64,000 nt of DNA from JAOPZW01 sp963707695 (GCA_963707695.1 CAVPQY010000004.1:868001-932000); one strand, 5' to 3'; positions 43,130-50,732 are shown, counted from the first letter of the stretch. Numbers and translations are program-made. Notes: generated from the sequence alone by a model not told the origin.

Positions 43130-45033
43130 CCGTCGAGCTGCGCCGGGCCGGGTGGACGCGGGCGACCCTGTGGCTCGTCCTCGGCGTCGCGTTCTCCTAC
43201 GCGCTCACGTGCGGCGCACGGGCGCTGCTCGGCTACGACCCGGTCCTCGACGGCTACGCGGTCACCCAGGTCGCGCTGCTGGCCGCGCCGCTCTTCTTCC
43301 TCTACGGGCTGGGGACGTTCGACTTCTGGCTGGACTGGGCCCTCGGGCGCCCGACGACGCCCGACGACCACTCGGGTCACGGCGCGACGTCGTGGAAGGA
43401 CTACCTGCGCCCGAACACCGACCACAAGGTCATCGGGATCCAGTACATCGTCAACAGCTTCTTCTTCCTGCTGGTGGGCGGGCTGATGGCGATGCTCATG
43501 CGCGCCGAGCTGGCGCAGCCGGGGCGCCAGTTCGTCGACGCCAACGCCTACAACGGCCTCTTCAGCGTCCACGCCTCGCTGCTGATCTTCCTCTTCATCA
43601 TCCCGGTCTTCGCCGGCATCGCGAACTACGTGCTGCCGCTCATGATCGGCGCGCCGGACATGGCGTTCCCGCGGCTGAACGCGCTGTCGTTCTGGCTGCT
43701 CCCGATCGCCGGCGTGATGATGCTGCTGTCCTTCCTGGCCCCGGGCGGCTCCTTCGCGACGGGCTGGACGGCCTACGCGCCGCTGTCGACCGAGGCCCCG
43801 ATCGGGCAGGTCTTCTTCACGATCGGCGTGCAGTTCGCGGGCGCGAGCTCGATCGCGACGGCGCTGAACTTCCTGGTGACGATCATCACCATGCGGGCGC
43901 CCGGCATGACGTTCTTCCGCATGCCGCTGCTCGTGTGGGCGAACTTCTCGACCTCGTTGCTGGTCGTCATCGCCACCCCGTTCGTCGCCGCGTCGCAGTT
44001 CTTCGTCCTGCTCGACCGGGCGCTCGGCTTCCGCTTCTTCGACCCGGCCGCCGGCGGCGACGTGCTGATGTACCAGCACGTCTTCTGGTTCTACTCGCAC
44101 CCGGCCGTCTACATCATGATGCTGCCGGGCTTCGGCATCGTGAGCGAGATCCTCGCGGTCAAGGCGCGCAAGCCGATCTTCGGCTACCGCATGATGGCGT
44201 TCTCGCTGCTGGCCATCGTCGTCCTCGGCTTCACGGTCTGGGCCCACCACATGTTCGTCTCCGGCATGCAGTCGTGGATCCGCGTGCCCATGATGATCAC
44301 GACCGCGATCATCGCCGTGCCGACGGGGATCAAGATCTTCAGCTGGCTGGCGACGCTGTGGCGCGGGGTCCTGCACCTCGACACGCCCATGCTCTTCGCG
44401 CTCGGCTTCCTGTCGATGTTCACGCTGGGCGGCATCAGCGGCGTGATGCTCGCGATGGTGCCGGTGACCATCCACGTCAGCGACACGTACTTCATCGTCG
44501 CCCACATCCACTACGTGCTCTTCGGCGGCTCGCTCTTCACGATCTTCGCCGGGATCTACTACTGGTTCCCCAAGATGACGGGCCGGATGTACGACGAGAC
44601 CCTGGGCAAGCTCCACTTCTGGACGACGTTCATCTTCTTCAACCTGACCTTCGCGCCCATGCACCTCCTGGGCGTCGACGGCATGCCGCGCCGGGTCTAC
44701 GACTACGCCGACCAGTACGCGACGCTGAACCTCTTCATCTCGATCGCGTCCTTGATCCTGGGCCTGAGCACCCTGATCTTCGTCTACAACATGATCGCGT
44801 CGGCCCGCGGCGGCGCCCGGGCCGTGGCCAACCCGTGGCGGTCGCTCACCCTGGAGTGGCAGGTGTCCTCGCCCCCGCCGATCTTCAACTTCGACGCCGT
44901 CCCCACCGTCGTCGGCGGCCCGTACGAGTACGGCGTCCCCGGCGCCGTGCACGGCATCTTCGGCCCGGCCGGGCCGTCCGTCCCCCAGCCGGCCGGGGAC
45001 ACCGCCCCCCCGCCCGAGAAGACCACGACGTAG
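43126..45033 (+). CDS. coxA: Cytochrome c oxidase subunit I (A2-type, caa3)
   Basis: A 635-residue catalytic subunit if started at GTG 43126. Two extra N-terminal helices (about residues 10-62) precede the canonical NTDHKVIGIQYIVNSFFFLL. Ligands: FSVHASLLIFLFIIPVFAG; FWFYSHPAVYIMMLPGFGIV, whose YSHPAVY replaces HPEVY and marks the A2 subfamily; VWAHHMFVSGM; and VAHIHYVLFGGSLFTIFAG. It reduces O2 with cytochrome c electrons while pumping protons. In the given sequence it is in frame with coxB, making one 998-codon frame; see findings for why I prefer two proteins. Confidence 0.87.
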   Translation: MTVELRRAGWTRATLWLVLGVAFSYALTCGARALLGYDPVLDGYAVTQVALLAAPLFFLYGLGTFDFWLDWALGRPTTPDDHSGHGATSWKDYLRPNTDHKVIGIQYIVNSFFFLLVGGLMAMLMRAELAQPGRQFVDANAYNGLFSVHASLLIFLFIIPVFAGIANYVLPLMIGAPDMAFPRLNALSFWLLPIAGVMMLLSFLAPGGSFATGWTAYAPLSTEAPIGQVFFTIGVQFAGASSIATALNFLVTIITMRAPGMTFFRMPLLVWANFSTSLLVVIATPFVAASQFFVLLDRALGFRFFDPAAGGDVLMYQHVFWFYSHPAVYIMMLPGFGIVSEILAVKARKPIFGYRMMAFSLLAIVVLGFTVWAHHMFVSGMQSWIRVPMMITTAIIAVPTGIKIFSWLATLWRGVLHLDTPMLFALGFLSMFTLGGISGVMLAMVPVTIHVSDTYFIVAHIHYVLFGGSLFTIFAGIYYWFPKMTGRMYDETLGKLHFWTTFIFFNLTFAPMHLLGVDGMPRRVYDYADQYATLNLFISIASLILGLSTLIFVYNMIASARGGARAVANPWRSLTLEWQVSSPPPIFNFDAVPTVVGGPYEYGVPGAVHGIFGPAGPSVPQPAGDTAPPPEKTTT

Positions 45034-45048
45034 CGTGAGGAGCCCTGC

Positions 45049-45885
45049 GTGAAGACCGTCCTCGTCGTCGCGAACGAGACCCTCGGGGGCCTCGGGCTCC
45101 TCGAGAAGGCCCGCGAGCTCGCCGCCGAGGAGGGCGGCCTGCGGGTCATCGTCTGCGTGCCGCGCAGCCGCCCCCGCCACGGCAACGTCATCTACGACGA
45201 CGCCGTCTTCCAGGCGGCGCAGACGCGCATCGACCTCGCCCGCCAGGTTCTGCGCTCGGAGGGCATCGACGCCGTCGGCGAGGTCGGCGACCCCGACCCC
45301 TACACGGCGACGATGGACGCGATCCTCGAGCACGACCCCGACGAGGTCATCGTGTCGACGTTCCCGACCACGACCTCGGGCTGGCTGCGGCGCGACCTCG
45401 TCGAGCGGATCGCCGACGCCGCGGGGCGCCCCGTCCACCACATCGTCTCGGACATCGACGCCGAGGGCCTCCCGTTCGAGGTCACGCTCGTGGTCGCCAA
45501 CCGCACCGCCAGCACCCCCGAGCTGCTGGCCGCCCTGCGCGAGCGCGCCGGCGACGACCCCCATCGCCACCTCTTCATCGCGGTCGTCCCGCAGGAGGGC
45601 GGCGAGGGCGTCGACGCCCAGCGCGCCGGCGCACGGCTGGCCCAGCTCGTCGACCGGATGCGCGCCGAAGGCCTGTTCGCGGCAGGGATGATCGGGCCGC
45701 CGGACCCCTTCGTCGCGACGATGAACGGCGTGCAGTTCTTCCGCGTCGACGACGTGGTGATCTCGACGCTGCCCGCGACCCGCTCGGGCTGGCTGCGGGC
45801 CGACCTGATCGAGCGGGTGCGCAAGGCCTCGAACAAGCCGGTCGAGCACGTCGTCGCCCAGTCGCCCGCCTCGGCGGCCGCCTAG
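45049..45885 (+). CDS. Tandem universal-stress-like (UspA-fold) protein in oxidase operon
   Basis: A 278-residue protein made of two repeats, 1-140 and 146-270. They share the pattern G-x-PDP-x2-ATM, then V-IST-P-T-SGWLR-DL-ER: compare GDPDPYTATM / VSTFPTTTSGWLRRDLVERI with GPPDPFVATM / ISTLPATRSGWLRADLIERV. The start of each half (TVLVVANETLGGLGLL; TLVVANRTASTPELL) fits a Rossmann-like UspA fold. No membrane segment, so cytosolic. It sits 15 nt after coxA and 3 nt before coxC, within the operon. Role unknown: could tune oxidase activity in response to nucleotides (inference). Confidence 0.75.
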   Translation: MKTVLVVANETLGGLGLLEKARELAAEEGGLRVIVCVPRSRPRHGNVIYDDAVFQAAQTRIDLARQVLRSEGIDAVGEVGDPDPYTATMDAILEHDPDEVIVSTFPTTTSGWLRRDLVERIADAAGRPVHHIVSDIDAEGLPFEVTLVVANRTASTPELLAALRERAGDDPHRHLFIAVVPQEGGEGVDAQRAGARLAQLVDRMRAEGLFAAGMIGPPDPFVATMNGVQFFRVDDVVISTLPATRSGWLRADLIERVRKASNKPVEHVVAQSPASAAA

Positions 45886-45888
45886 CCC

Positions 45889-46521
45889 ATGGAGGCCGGC
45901 GCCATCAGGGCGGGCGGGGCCGCGGTCGGCCACGGCGACCAGCACGAGCACCACGGGCCGCCGCCGGCGAACCGCAGCTCGCGGGTCGACTCCCAGCTCC
46001 TCGGGATGATGCTCTTCATCATCAGCGAGGTGATGGTCTTCGGGGCCTTCTTCACGGCCTACTTCTTCATCCGGGTCGTGAACGGGGACACCTGGCCGGC
46101 CGAGGGGACCGAGCTCCCGGTCGCCGTCGCGGGGGTCAACACCTGCATCCTGGTCTCGTCCTCGTTCACCCTGCACTGGGCCGAGACGTCGATCAAGCAC
46201 GGCAACCGCGCCGGGCTGCGGGCCGGGATCGTGGCGACGTTCCTGCTGGGCCTGACCTTCCTCTTCGTGCAGGTCAACGAGTACGTGCACATCGGCTTCT
46301 CGCCCCACGACAGCGCCCAGGGCTCGGTGTTCTACGGCCTGACCGGCCTGCACGGCGCGCACGTCTGCATCGGCCTGATCCTGCTGGCCATCGTCACGAT
46401 CCGGGCCTTCCGCGGCCACTTCTCGCCCGAGTCGCACCAGGGCATCGTGGTGCCGGGGATCTACTGGCACTTCGTCGACGTGATGTGGATCGTCGTCTAC
46501 ACGACGGTCTACATCCTCTGA
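45889..46521 (+). CDS. ctaE: Cytochrome c oxidase subunit III
   Basis: A 210-residue subunit III with five predicted helices. Family segments: LGMMLFIISEVMVFGAFFTA, LVSSSFTLHWAETSIKHGNR, LTFLFVQVNEYVHIGFSPHD, YGLTGLHGAHVCIGLILLAI and VPGIYWHFVDVMWIVVYTTV, including the conserved Glu in ISEVM and the final HFVDVMW. It stabilises the proton-pumping core. It is the only subunit III gene here, so the aa3 set upstream, which lacks one, may share it. Confidence 0.92.
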   Translation: MEAGAIRAGGAAVGHGDQHEHHGPPPANRSSRVDSQLLGMMLFIISEVMVFGAFFTAYFFIRVVNGDTWPAEGTELPVAVAGVNTCILVSSSFTLHWAETSIKHGNRAGLRAGIVATFLLGLTFLFVQVNEYVHIGFSPHDSAQGSVFYGLTGLHGAHVCIGLILLAIVTIRAFRGHFSPESHQGIVVPGIYWHFVDVMWIVVYTTVYIL

Positions 46522-46532
46522 GCGCCGGTCGC

Positions 46533-46643
46533 GTGCAGGCTCCCTGGCGATCGGAGGACGCCGCCTTCGCCTGGGTGCTGCGGGTCGTCGCGGTCGCGGC
46601 GGTCGTGATCGCCGTCGTGCTGGTCCTGCGCGCGCTGACGTAG
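46533..46643 (+). CDS. 36-residue membrane protein ending the caa3 operon
   Basis: GTG at 46533, 11 nt after the ctaE stop. Short soluble N-terminus (VQAPWRSEDAAFAWVLRVVA) with one hydrophobic helix that ends RALT. Position parallels the small proteins beside the aa3 genes. Likely a tiny oxidase-associated subunit; no family is recognised. Because no Shine-Dalgarno is evident, translation may depend on coupling to ctaE. Confidence 0.5.
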   Translation: MQAPWRSEDAAFAWVLRVVAVAAVVIAVVLVLRALT

Positions 46644-46656
46644 CCGCGGCCGCACG

Positions 46657-46680
46657 GGCCCGCGGCTAGAGTCGCGGGCC
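46657..46680. promoter_or_regulatory. Palindrome GGCCCGCG-N8-CGCGGGCC over methyltransferase promoter
   Basis: Perfect 8-bp arms (46657-46664, 46673-46680) flank an 8-nt centre that contains the TAGAGT -10 element at 46667-46672; the right arm abuts ATG 46681. Candidate repressor site. Confidence 0.4.
46667..46672 (+). promoter_or_regulatory. -10 promoter element for LCM-type methyltransferase
   Basis: TAGAGT ends 8 nt before ATG 46681, supporting that ATG as the original start. Confidence 0.45.
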
Positions 46681-47585
46681 ATGGAGCTCCGTCCTGGCGC
46701 GCGGATGACGGGCCTCACGCCGCCGAACGCGCGATGCGGCCGGCGCAGCCGAGCCTGACGGCCCGCCGGGCCGCGGCGCACCGCGTGGCGCACGAGGTCC
46801 TGGAGGAGGGCGCCGTGTTCTCCGACCCGCTCGCGGCGGCGCTCCTCGGCGAGGACCCCGCGGCCGTGGCGGCGGCGGCGCGCGCGGACCCGGCCGGGCG
46901 ATCCCTGCGCCTCTTCATCGCGGCGCGCAGCCGGGTCGCCGAGGACGCGCTGGCGACCGCGGTCGCCCGCGGCGTGCGCCAGGCCGTGGTCCTCGGCGCG
47001 GGGCTCGACACGCTCGGCCTCCGCAACCCGCACGCCGGCGCGGGCCTGCGGGTGCTCGAGGTCGACCACCCGGCCACCCAGGCGTGGAAGCGCGAGCGGC
47101 TCGCGCAGGCCGGGCTCGAGCCGGCCGGCACGCTGACCTTCGTGCCCGTCGACTTCGAGCACCAGGAGCTCGCGGACGCCCTCCGCGCGGCCGGCTTCCG
47201 GGCCGACCGGCCGGCGTTCTTCGTGTGGCTCGGCGTCGTCCCCTACCTCACGCGCGACGCGATCGCGCGGACGCTGCGCACCATCGCGACGGTTCCCGGC
47301 GCCGAGGTCGTCTTCGACTACGCCGAGCCGGAGGACCGGATGGCACCCGGGCGACGGGCGCGAGCGGCGGCCCTCGCGGAGCGGGTCGCGGCCGCCGGCG
47401 AGCCGCTCGTCAGCCGCCTGGACCCGGTCGAGCTGGCCCGCGAGCTGGAGGCGCTCGGCTTCGGGGAGGTCGAGGACCTCGGGCCCGCCGAGCTCGCCGT
47501 GCGCTGGTTCGGGCGCCGGCCAGAGGACGTGCGCCCCGGCGGCGGCCCGCACGTCGTGCGCGCCGCGCGCGCGGGGCCGTCGTGA
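46681..47585 (+). CDS. LCM/PPM1-type SAM-dependent methyltransferase, N-terminal frameshift
   Basis: About 300 residues. The leucine-carboxyl-methyltransferase-like family (TIGR00027 type) is recognisable from ARRAAAHRVAHEVLEEGAVF, FSDPLAAALLG, the SAM site QAVVLGAGLDTLGLRNPHAG, RVLEVDHPATQAWKRERL and FFVWLGVVPYLTRDAIARTL. From ATG 46734 the frame is intact (283 residues). However ATG 46681, just after a TAGAGT promoter hexamer, starts MELRPGARMTGLTPPNAR in another frame and fits the family N-terminus better, so one base is probably missing near 46730. Substrate is unknown; such proteins often sit near polyketide or mycolate genes. Confidence 0.78.
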
Positions 47586-47631
47586 CCCGGGCGGGCGGGC
47601 GGGCGCACGGGCGCGGGCGGGCGCACCGGCG

Positions 47632-48114
47632 CTAGGCCGACAGCGATCCGCCGCGGGCGGGGGCCGGCAGGGTCCCGGCCAGGACGTAGCGCAGGACGTC
47701 GACGACCTGCTCGGGCTCCCGCGCGACGGCGAGCGCCGCGCGGTCGACCTCCTTCAGCGCGTGGTCGTGCTGCTCGGGGTGGAGCGTCACGAGGGGCTTG
47801 CCGAGCGCGGCCGCGTAGCCGGCGTCGAACGCGGCGTTCCACTGCTTGTACTGCTCGCCGAAGCGCACGACGACGACATCGGCGCGCCGGAGCAGCGTCT
47901 GCGTGCGGATCGCGTTGACCCCCGCCCCGACGTGGTCCTTCCAGAACGGGCGGTCCTCCGCGCCGAGGATCGCGACCCCGGCGTCGTCGGAGGCGGCGTG
48001 GTCGGCGACCGGCGCGGTGAAGGCGACGTCGAGGCCGGCCTCGAGCGCGCCGCGCTCGATCCGCTCGCGCCAGTCGGAGTGGATCTCGCCGGAGAGGTGG
48101 ACGGTCCAGGGCAT
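47632..48114 (-). CDS. YtoQ family protein
   Basis: A 160-residue soluble protein of the YtoQ family (nucleoside deoxyribosyltransferase-like fold). Signatures: WTVHLSGEIHSDWRERI, VAFTAPVADHAASDDAG, GAEDRPFWKDHVGAGVNAIR and VVVRFGEQYKQWNAAFDAGY. The biochemical role of YtoQ is not established. A TAGGAT element ends 6 nt before ATG 48114, consistent with a leaderless mRNA. It is convergent with the methyltransferase gene. Confidence 0.83.
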   Translation of the reverse strand: MPWTVHLSGEIHSDWRERIERGALEAGLDVAFTAPVADHAASDDAGVAILGAEDRPFWKDHVGAGVNAIRTQTLLRRADVVVVRFGEQYKQWNAAFDAGYAAALGKPLVTLHPEQHDHALKEVDRAALAVAREPEQVVDVLRYVLAGTLPAPARGGSLSA

Positions 48115-48120
48115 GGACGC

Positions 48121-48126
48121 ATCCTA
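48121..48126 (-). promoter_or_regulatory. -10 promoter element for ytoQ-like gene
   Basis: Minus-strand TAGGAT ends 6 nt before ATG 48114, leaderless spacing. Confidence 0.5.
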
Positions 48127-48191
48127 GGTCGGCACCCGCGCGGGGTCGGGCGCGCCCGAGGCCACGGCTGGCCGTCGCCGGCGCAAGGTCC

Positions 48192-48917
48192 CTACCTGAC
48201 GGTGAGCTTGCCCTCCATGCCGGCCTGGCGGTGGCCCGGGACCGAGCAGTAGAAGGTGTAGGTGCCCTTCGCGAAGGTCGCGGTGAACTTCGACACGCCG
48301 CCGCCCGTCACCTCGGCGCCGTTGCCCTTCCCGTCGATGACGATGTCGTGCGGGATGGAGGCCTGGTTCCGGCTCTCGACCGTGAGCTTGCCGGCGGGCG
48401 CGGTCGCCCGGTCCGTCACGTAGGCGAGCTGGCCGGTCTTGTCCGTGTCGATCTCCAGCGTCCCGCCCTTGGCCACCGCCGGGGCGCCGCCGCCGGCCTT
48501 CTTGACCGCCTCGGCGAGCCGACCGGTGTCCTGGCCGCCGCGGGCCGTCGAGAGCGCGATGTACTGGGCGACGTCGACGGCCTGGTCCCCCTTGACCAGC
48601 CCCGCCGGCATCTGGCTGTGGGCGCGGGGGTGGGCGATCTGCTCCTTCACCGCCCCCTCGATCCCGTCGCGGCCCATGCCGTCCTTGACCGCCTGCTGGA
48701 AGGCCTGGTCGAGGTTCGGGCCCACGGTGCCCTTGGTCCCGGCCCGCCCGAGCGTGTGGCAGGCCCCGCACTTGCTCACGAAGAGCTGCTTGCCCGCGAC
48801 CACGTCGGCGTCGCTGCCCGACGACCCGCACGCGGCCAGGGCCGCGGCCGCCCCCGCGACCAGCACGCCCACGCCCGCGGCCCGCACGCCGCCCCACCGC
48901 CCGACCTCCCGCGTCAT
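48192..48917 (-). CDS. Cytochrome c-cupredoxin lipoprotein
   Basis: A 241-residue secreted electron carrier. A lipobox-like end of the signal segment (AAAALAACGSSG) anchors it to the membrane. A cytochrome c domain follows (FVSKCGACHTLGRAG heme site; axial Met probably in HSQMPAGLV). Then a plastocyanin-like cupredoxin carries the type-1 Cu ligands: His in SIPHDIVIDG and Cys-His-Met in FYCSVPGHRQAGMEGKL. Both redox centres in one chain suggest a relay donating to the nearby oxidases. A TAGGGT element ends 8 nt before ATG 48917. The adjacent upstream gene on the same strand is a glycosyltransferase. Confidence 0.87.
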   Translation of the reverse strand: MTREVGRWGGVRAAGVGVLVAGAAAALAACGSSGSDADVVAGKQLFVSKCGACHTLGRAGTKGTVGPNLDQAFQQAVKDGMGRDGIEGAVKEQIAHPRAHSQMPAGLVKGDQAVDVAQYIALSTARGGQDTGRLAEAVKKAGGGAPAVAKGGTLEIDTDKTGQLAYVTDRATAPAGKLTVESRNQASIPHDIVIDGKGNGAEVTGGGVSKFTATFAKGTYTFYCSVPGHRQAGMEGKLTVR

Positions 48918-48925
48918 GGGCCGGG

Positions 48926-48931
48926 ACCCTA
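48926..48931 (-). promoter_or_regulatory. -10 promoter element for cytochrome c-cupredoxin gene
   Basis: Minus-strand TAGGGT ends 8 nt before ATG 48917. Confidence 0.5.
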
Positions 48932-48971
48932 GCCGCTCGTGCGGACCGGTGCGAGCGCCCTCGGCGGCAGC

Positions 48972-50531
48972 TCAGCGCACGGGCGCCAGGACGTCCAGCC
49001 GCCCCTGGGCGGCGGCCACGACGCCCTCGGCCACGCCCTCCCAGGAGTAGCGCTCCCGGGCCACCCGCACGAGCGCGGCGCGGGTGGCCGCGCGCAGCTC
49101 CTCGCCGGCCTCGAGCCACCCCACCAGCGCGCCCGCCAGGGCCGGCACCGCGTCGTCGTCGACGGGGAAGGACAGCCAGGGCGCGGCGGCGGGCGGCACG
49201 GCGGCGGCGAGCGTGGCCGTCACCTCGGCCAGGCCCGAGTGGGCGGCCGACACCGGCAGCGCCCCCGCGGCGGCCGCCTCGGCGGCCACCATCCCGAAGG
49301 ACTCCGGGTAGGTGCTCGGCACGACCTGCGCCTCGGCGGCGGCCAGCAGGGGAGCCAGCTCGTCGTGCTCGAGCCGCCCGGTCAGGACCACGCGGTCCGG
49401 GAGGATGCGCGCGGCCTGCACGTAGCGGTCGCGCGCGTCGCCGGCGAGCCCGTCGAGGAACGCGGCCAGGTGGCGCAGCGGGCCGGGCGGGCCGCCCTCG
49501 CGCGTCCGCCCGTCCTGGGCGATGGCCCGCGCGGCGCCCAGGTCGCCCCGGGCCAGGGCCGCCACGAGCTCCTCGAACGTCGCCCGCCACGCCCCGAACC
49601 CGACGACGACCAGGCGCGCGTCGGGCACCGCGGCGAGCACGAGCGGCCAGGCCGCCGCCAGGAGGTCCGGGCCCTTGGAGACGATGAGCTTGCCCACGAA
49701 CGCGACGAGGCGGTCGCGATCGAGGTCCAGGCGGCCGAGCGCCGCGCCGGCCGCCGCGGTGTCGCGCGCGAAGCTCGAGCCGGCCGGGGCGTCCTCGGGC
49801 GCCGCGGAGCGCAGCCGCGCGGCCAGCGCGGCCAGGTCCGCAGCGGCCTCGGCGCGCGGCCGGGGGCGGAACTCCTCGACGTCGACCCCGGGCGGTCCCA
49901 GGCGGGTGCGCGCCGGCAGCGCCGGGTCGTCCATCGCCGCCCAGAGGCTCTCGGCCGTGTGCCGCGACCCGACGAGCACGGTCCGGGCGCCAGCGAGCCC
50001 CTCGCGCGCGGCCGGGAGGAAGCGCTCGGGCTCGGGCTTGACCGTGTACTCGAGCGCGCTGCCGTGGATCTTGACCGCGTAGGGGACATCGGGCGGGAGC
50101 GCCCGGGCCAGGACGAGCGGCGCCATCACGAGGTGCCCGGCGAGCGCGGCGTCGGGCCGCGCCCGGGCCACGACGTCGCGCACGGCGGCGACGTTCGCGT
50201 CGACGTAGGCCGCGACCTCCGCGTCGGTGCAGTCGGCGAACCGCCGCGCCTCGACGCCCTCGTAGCGGTCCAGGACATAGGTGGGCAGCAGCCCGCCGAG
50301 CTCGGGCCGCCACGCGGTCACCCGCACCGGCTCCCGCACCACGCGGACGACCGGACGCCCGTCCGTCCAGCCCCCCACCGCGTCGACGAACGGCAGCGCC
50401 TCGGGCCGGGGCTCCTGGGAGACGAGGTCGACCACGTGCCCCTGTCGCGCGAGCGCCGCGACGAGGCGGGCGGTGTAGACGTTCGACCCCGTCCCGTGCA
50501 GGAGGTAGCCGTGGGCGACGAGCAGCCGCAT
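48972..50531 (-). CDS. Glycosyltransferase family 4-type protein
   Basis: A 519-residue GT-B glycosyltransferase, longer than usual. The N-terminal domain begins RLLVAHGYLLHGTGSNVYTA (the G-G-x-x-x-Y substrate loop). The C-terminal nucleotide-sugar domain shows LVAFVGKLIVSKGPDLLAAA, DRVVLTGRLEHDELAPLLAA and the E-x7-E-like element VPSTYPESFGMVAAEAAAAG. Insertions of about 80 residues (RARPDAALAG region; SAAPEDAPAGSSF) account for the length. It transfers a sugar to an unknown glycan, lipid or small molecule. A TAGGGT hexamer lies 12 nt before ATG 50531. Confidence 0.83.
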   Translation of the reverse strand: MRLLVAHGYLLHGTGSNVYTARLVAALARQGHVVDLVSQEPRPEALPFVDAVGGWTDGRPVVRVVREPVRVTAWRPELGGLLPTYVLDRYEGVEARRFADCTDAEVAAYVDANVAAVRDVVARARPDAALAGHLVMAPLVLARALPPDVPYAVKIHGSALEYTVKPEPERFLPAAREGLAGARTVLVGSRHTAESLWAAMDDPALPARTRLGPPGVDVEEFRPRPRAEAAADLAALAARLRSAAPEDAPAGSSFARDTAAAGAALGRLDLDRDRLVAFVGKLIVSKGPDLLAAAWPLVLAAVPDARLVVVGFGAWRATFEELVAALARGDLGAARAIAQDGRTREGGPPGPLRHLAAFLDGLAGDARDRYVQAARILPDRVVLTGRLEHDELAPLLAAAEAQVVPSTYPESFGMVAAEAAAAGALPVSAAHSGLAEVTATLAAAVPPAAAPWLSFPVDDDAVPALAGALVGWLEAGEELRAATRAALVRVARERYSWEGVAEGVVAAAQGRLDVLAPVR

Positions 50532-50543
50532 GGGCGACGCCGG

Positions 50544-50549
50544 ACCCTA
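50544..50549 (-). promoter_or_regulatory. -10 promoter element for glycosyltransferase gene
   Basis: Minus-strand TAGGGT ends 12 nt before ATG 50531, allowing a leader of a few nucleotides. Confidence 0.4.
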
Positions 50550-50579
50550 GCGGCCGCGTCCGTCGCCGCCGCCGGCGGC

Positions 50580-50609
50580 GTCCCGCGGGCGCCGAAGGGC
50601 GCCCGGGAC
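50580..50609. other. Stable hairpin in divergent intergenic region
   Basis: CGGGCGCC-GAAG-GGCGCCCG with four more outer pairs (GTCC/GGAC) after a 2-nt bulge. It lies between the divergent glycosyltransferase and HD-GYP genes, so it is not a simple terminator. Confidence 0.4.
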
Positions 50610-50623
50610 CCGCCGCGCGGCGC

Positions 50624-50657
50624 GCCGCTCGTCGCCCGCGGCCGCCGCTCGTCGCCC
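50624..50657 (+). repeat. 14-bp direct repeat, 20-bp period, upstream of HD-GYP gene
   Basis: GCCGCTCGTCGCCC at 50624-50637 and 50644-50657, two helical turns apart; possible operator for the HD-GYP gene starting at 50733. Confidence 0.35.
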
Positions 50658-50732
50658 CGCCGGACGGTCCCGGACGCACCGCCCGTCGCCGCGACTGGCG
50701 GTGCTCCGGCTGTCCTGCCAGGTTCCTGACCG

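Noticed and set aside
41523..45038. AraC-type gene reading on without stop for 1,171 codons
   Set aside because: After the HTH the frame is out of phase with coxB/coxA and has no domain; real gene likely ends at TAG 41908 after a one-base shift.
41755..46470. Minus-strand open frame of about 1,570 codons antisense to the caa3 operon
   Set aside because: Composition biased to Asp/Val/Arg/Gly and no recognisable motif; antisense to well-supported genes, explained by GC-rich third positions.
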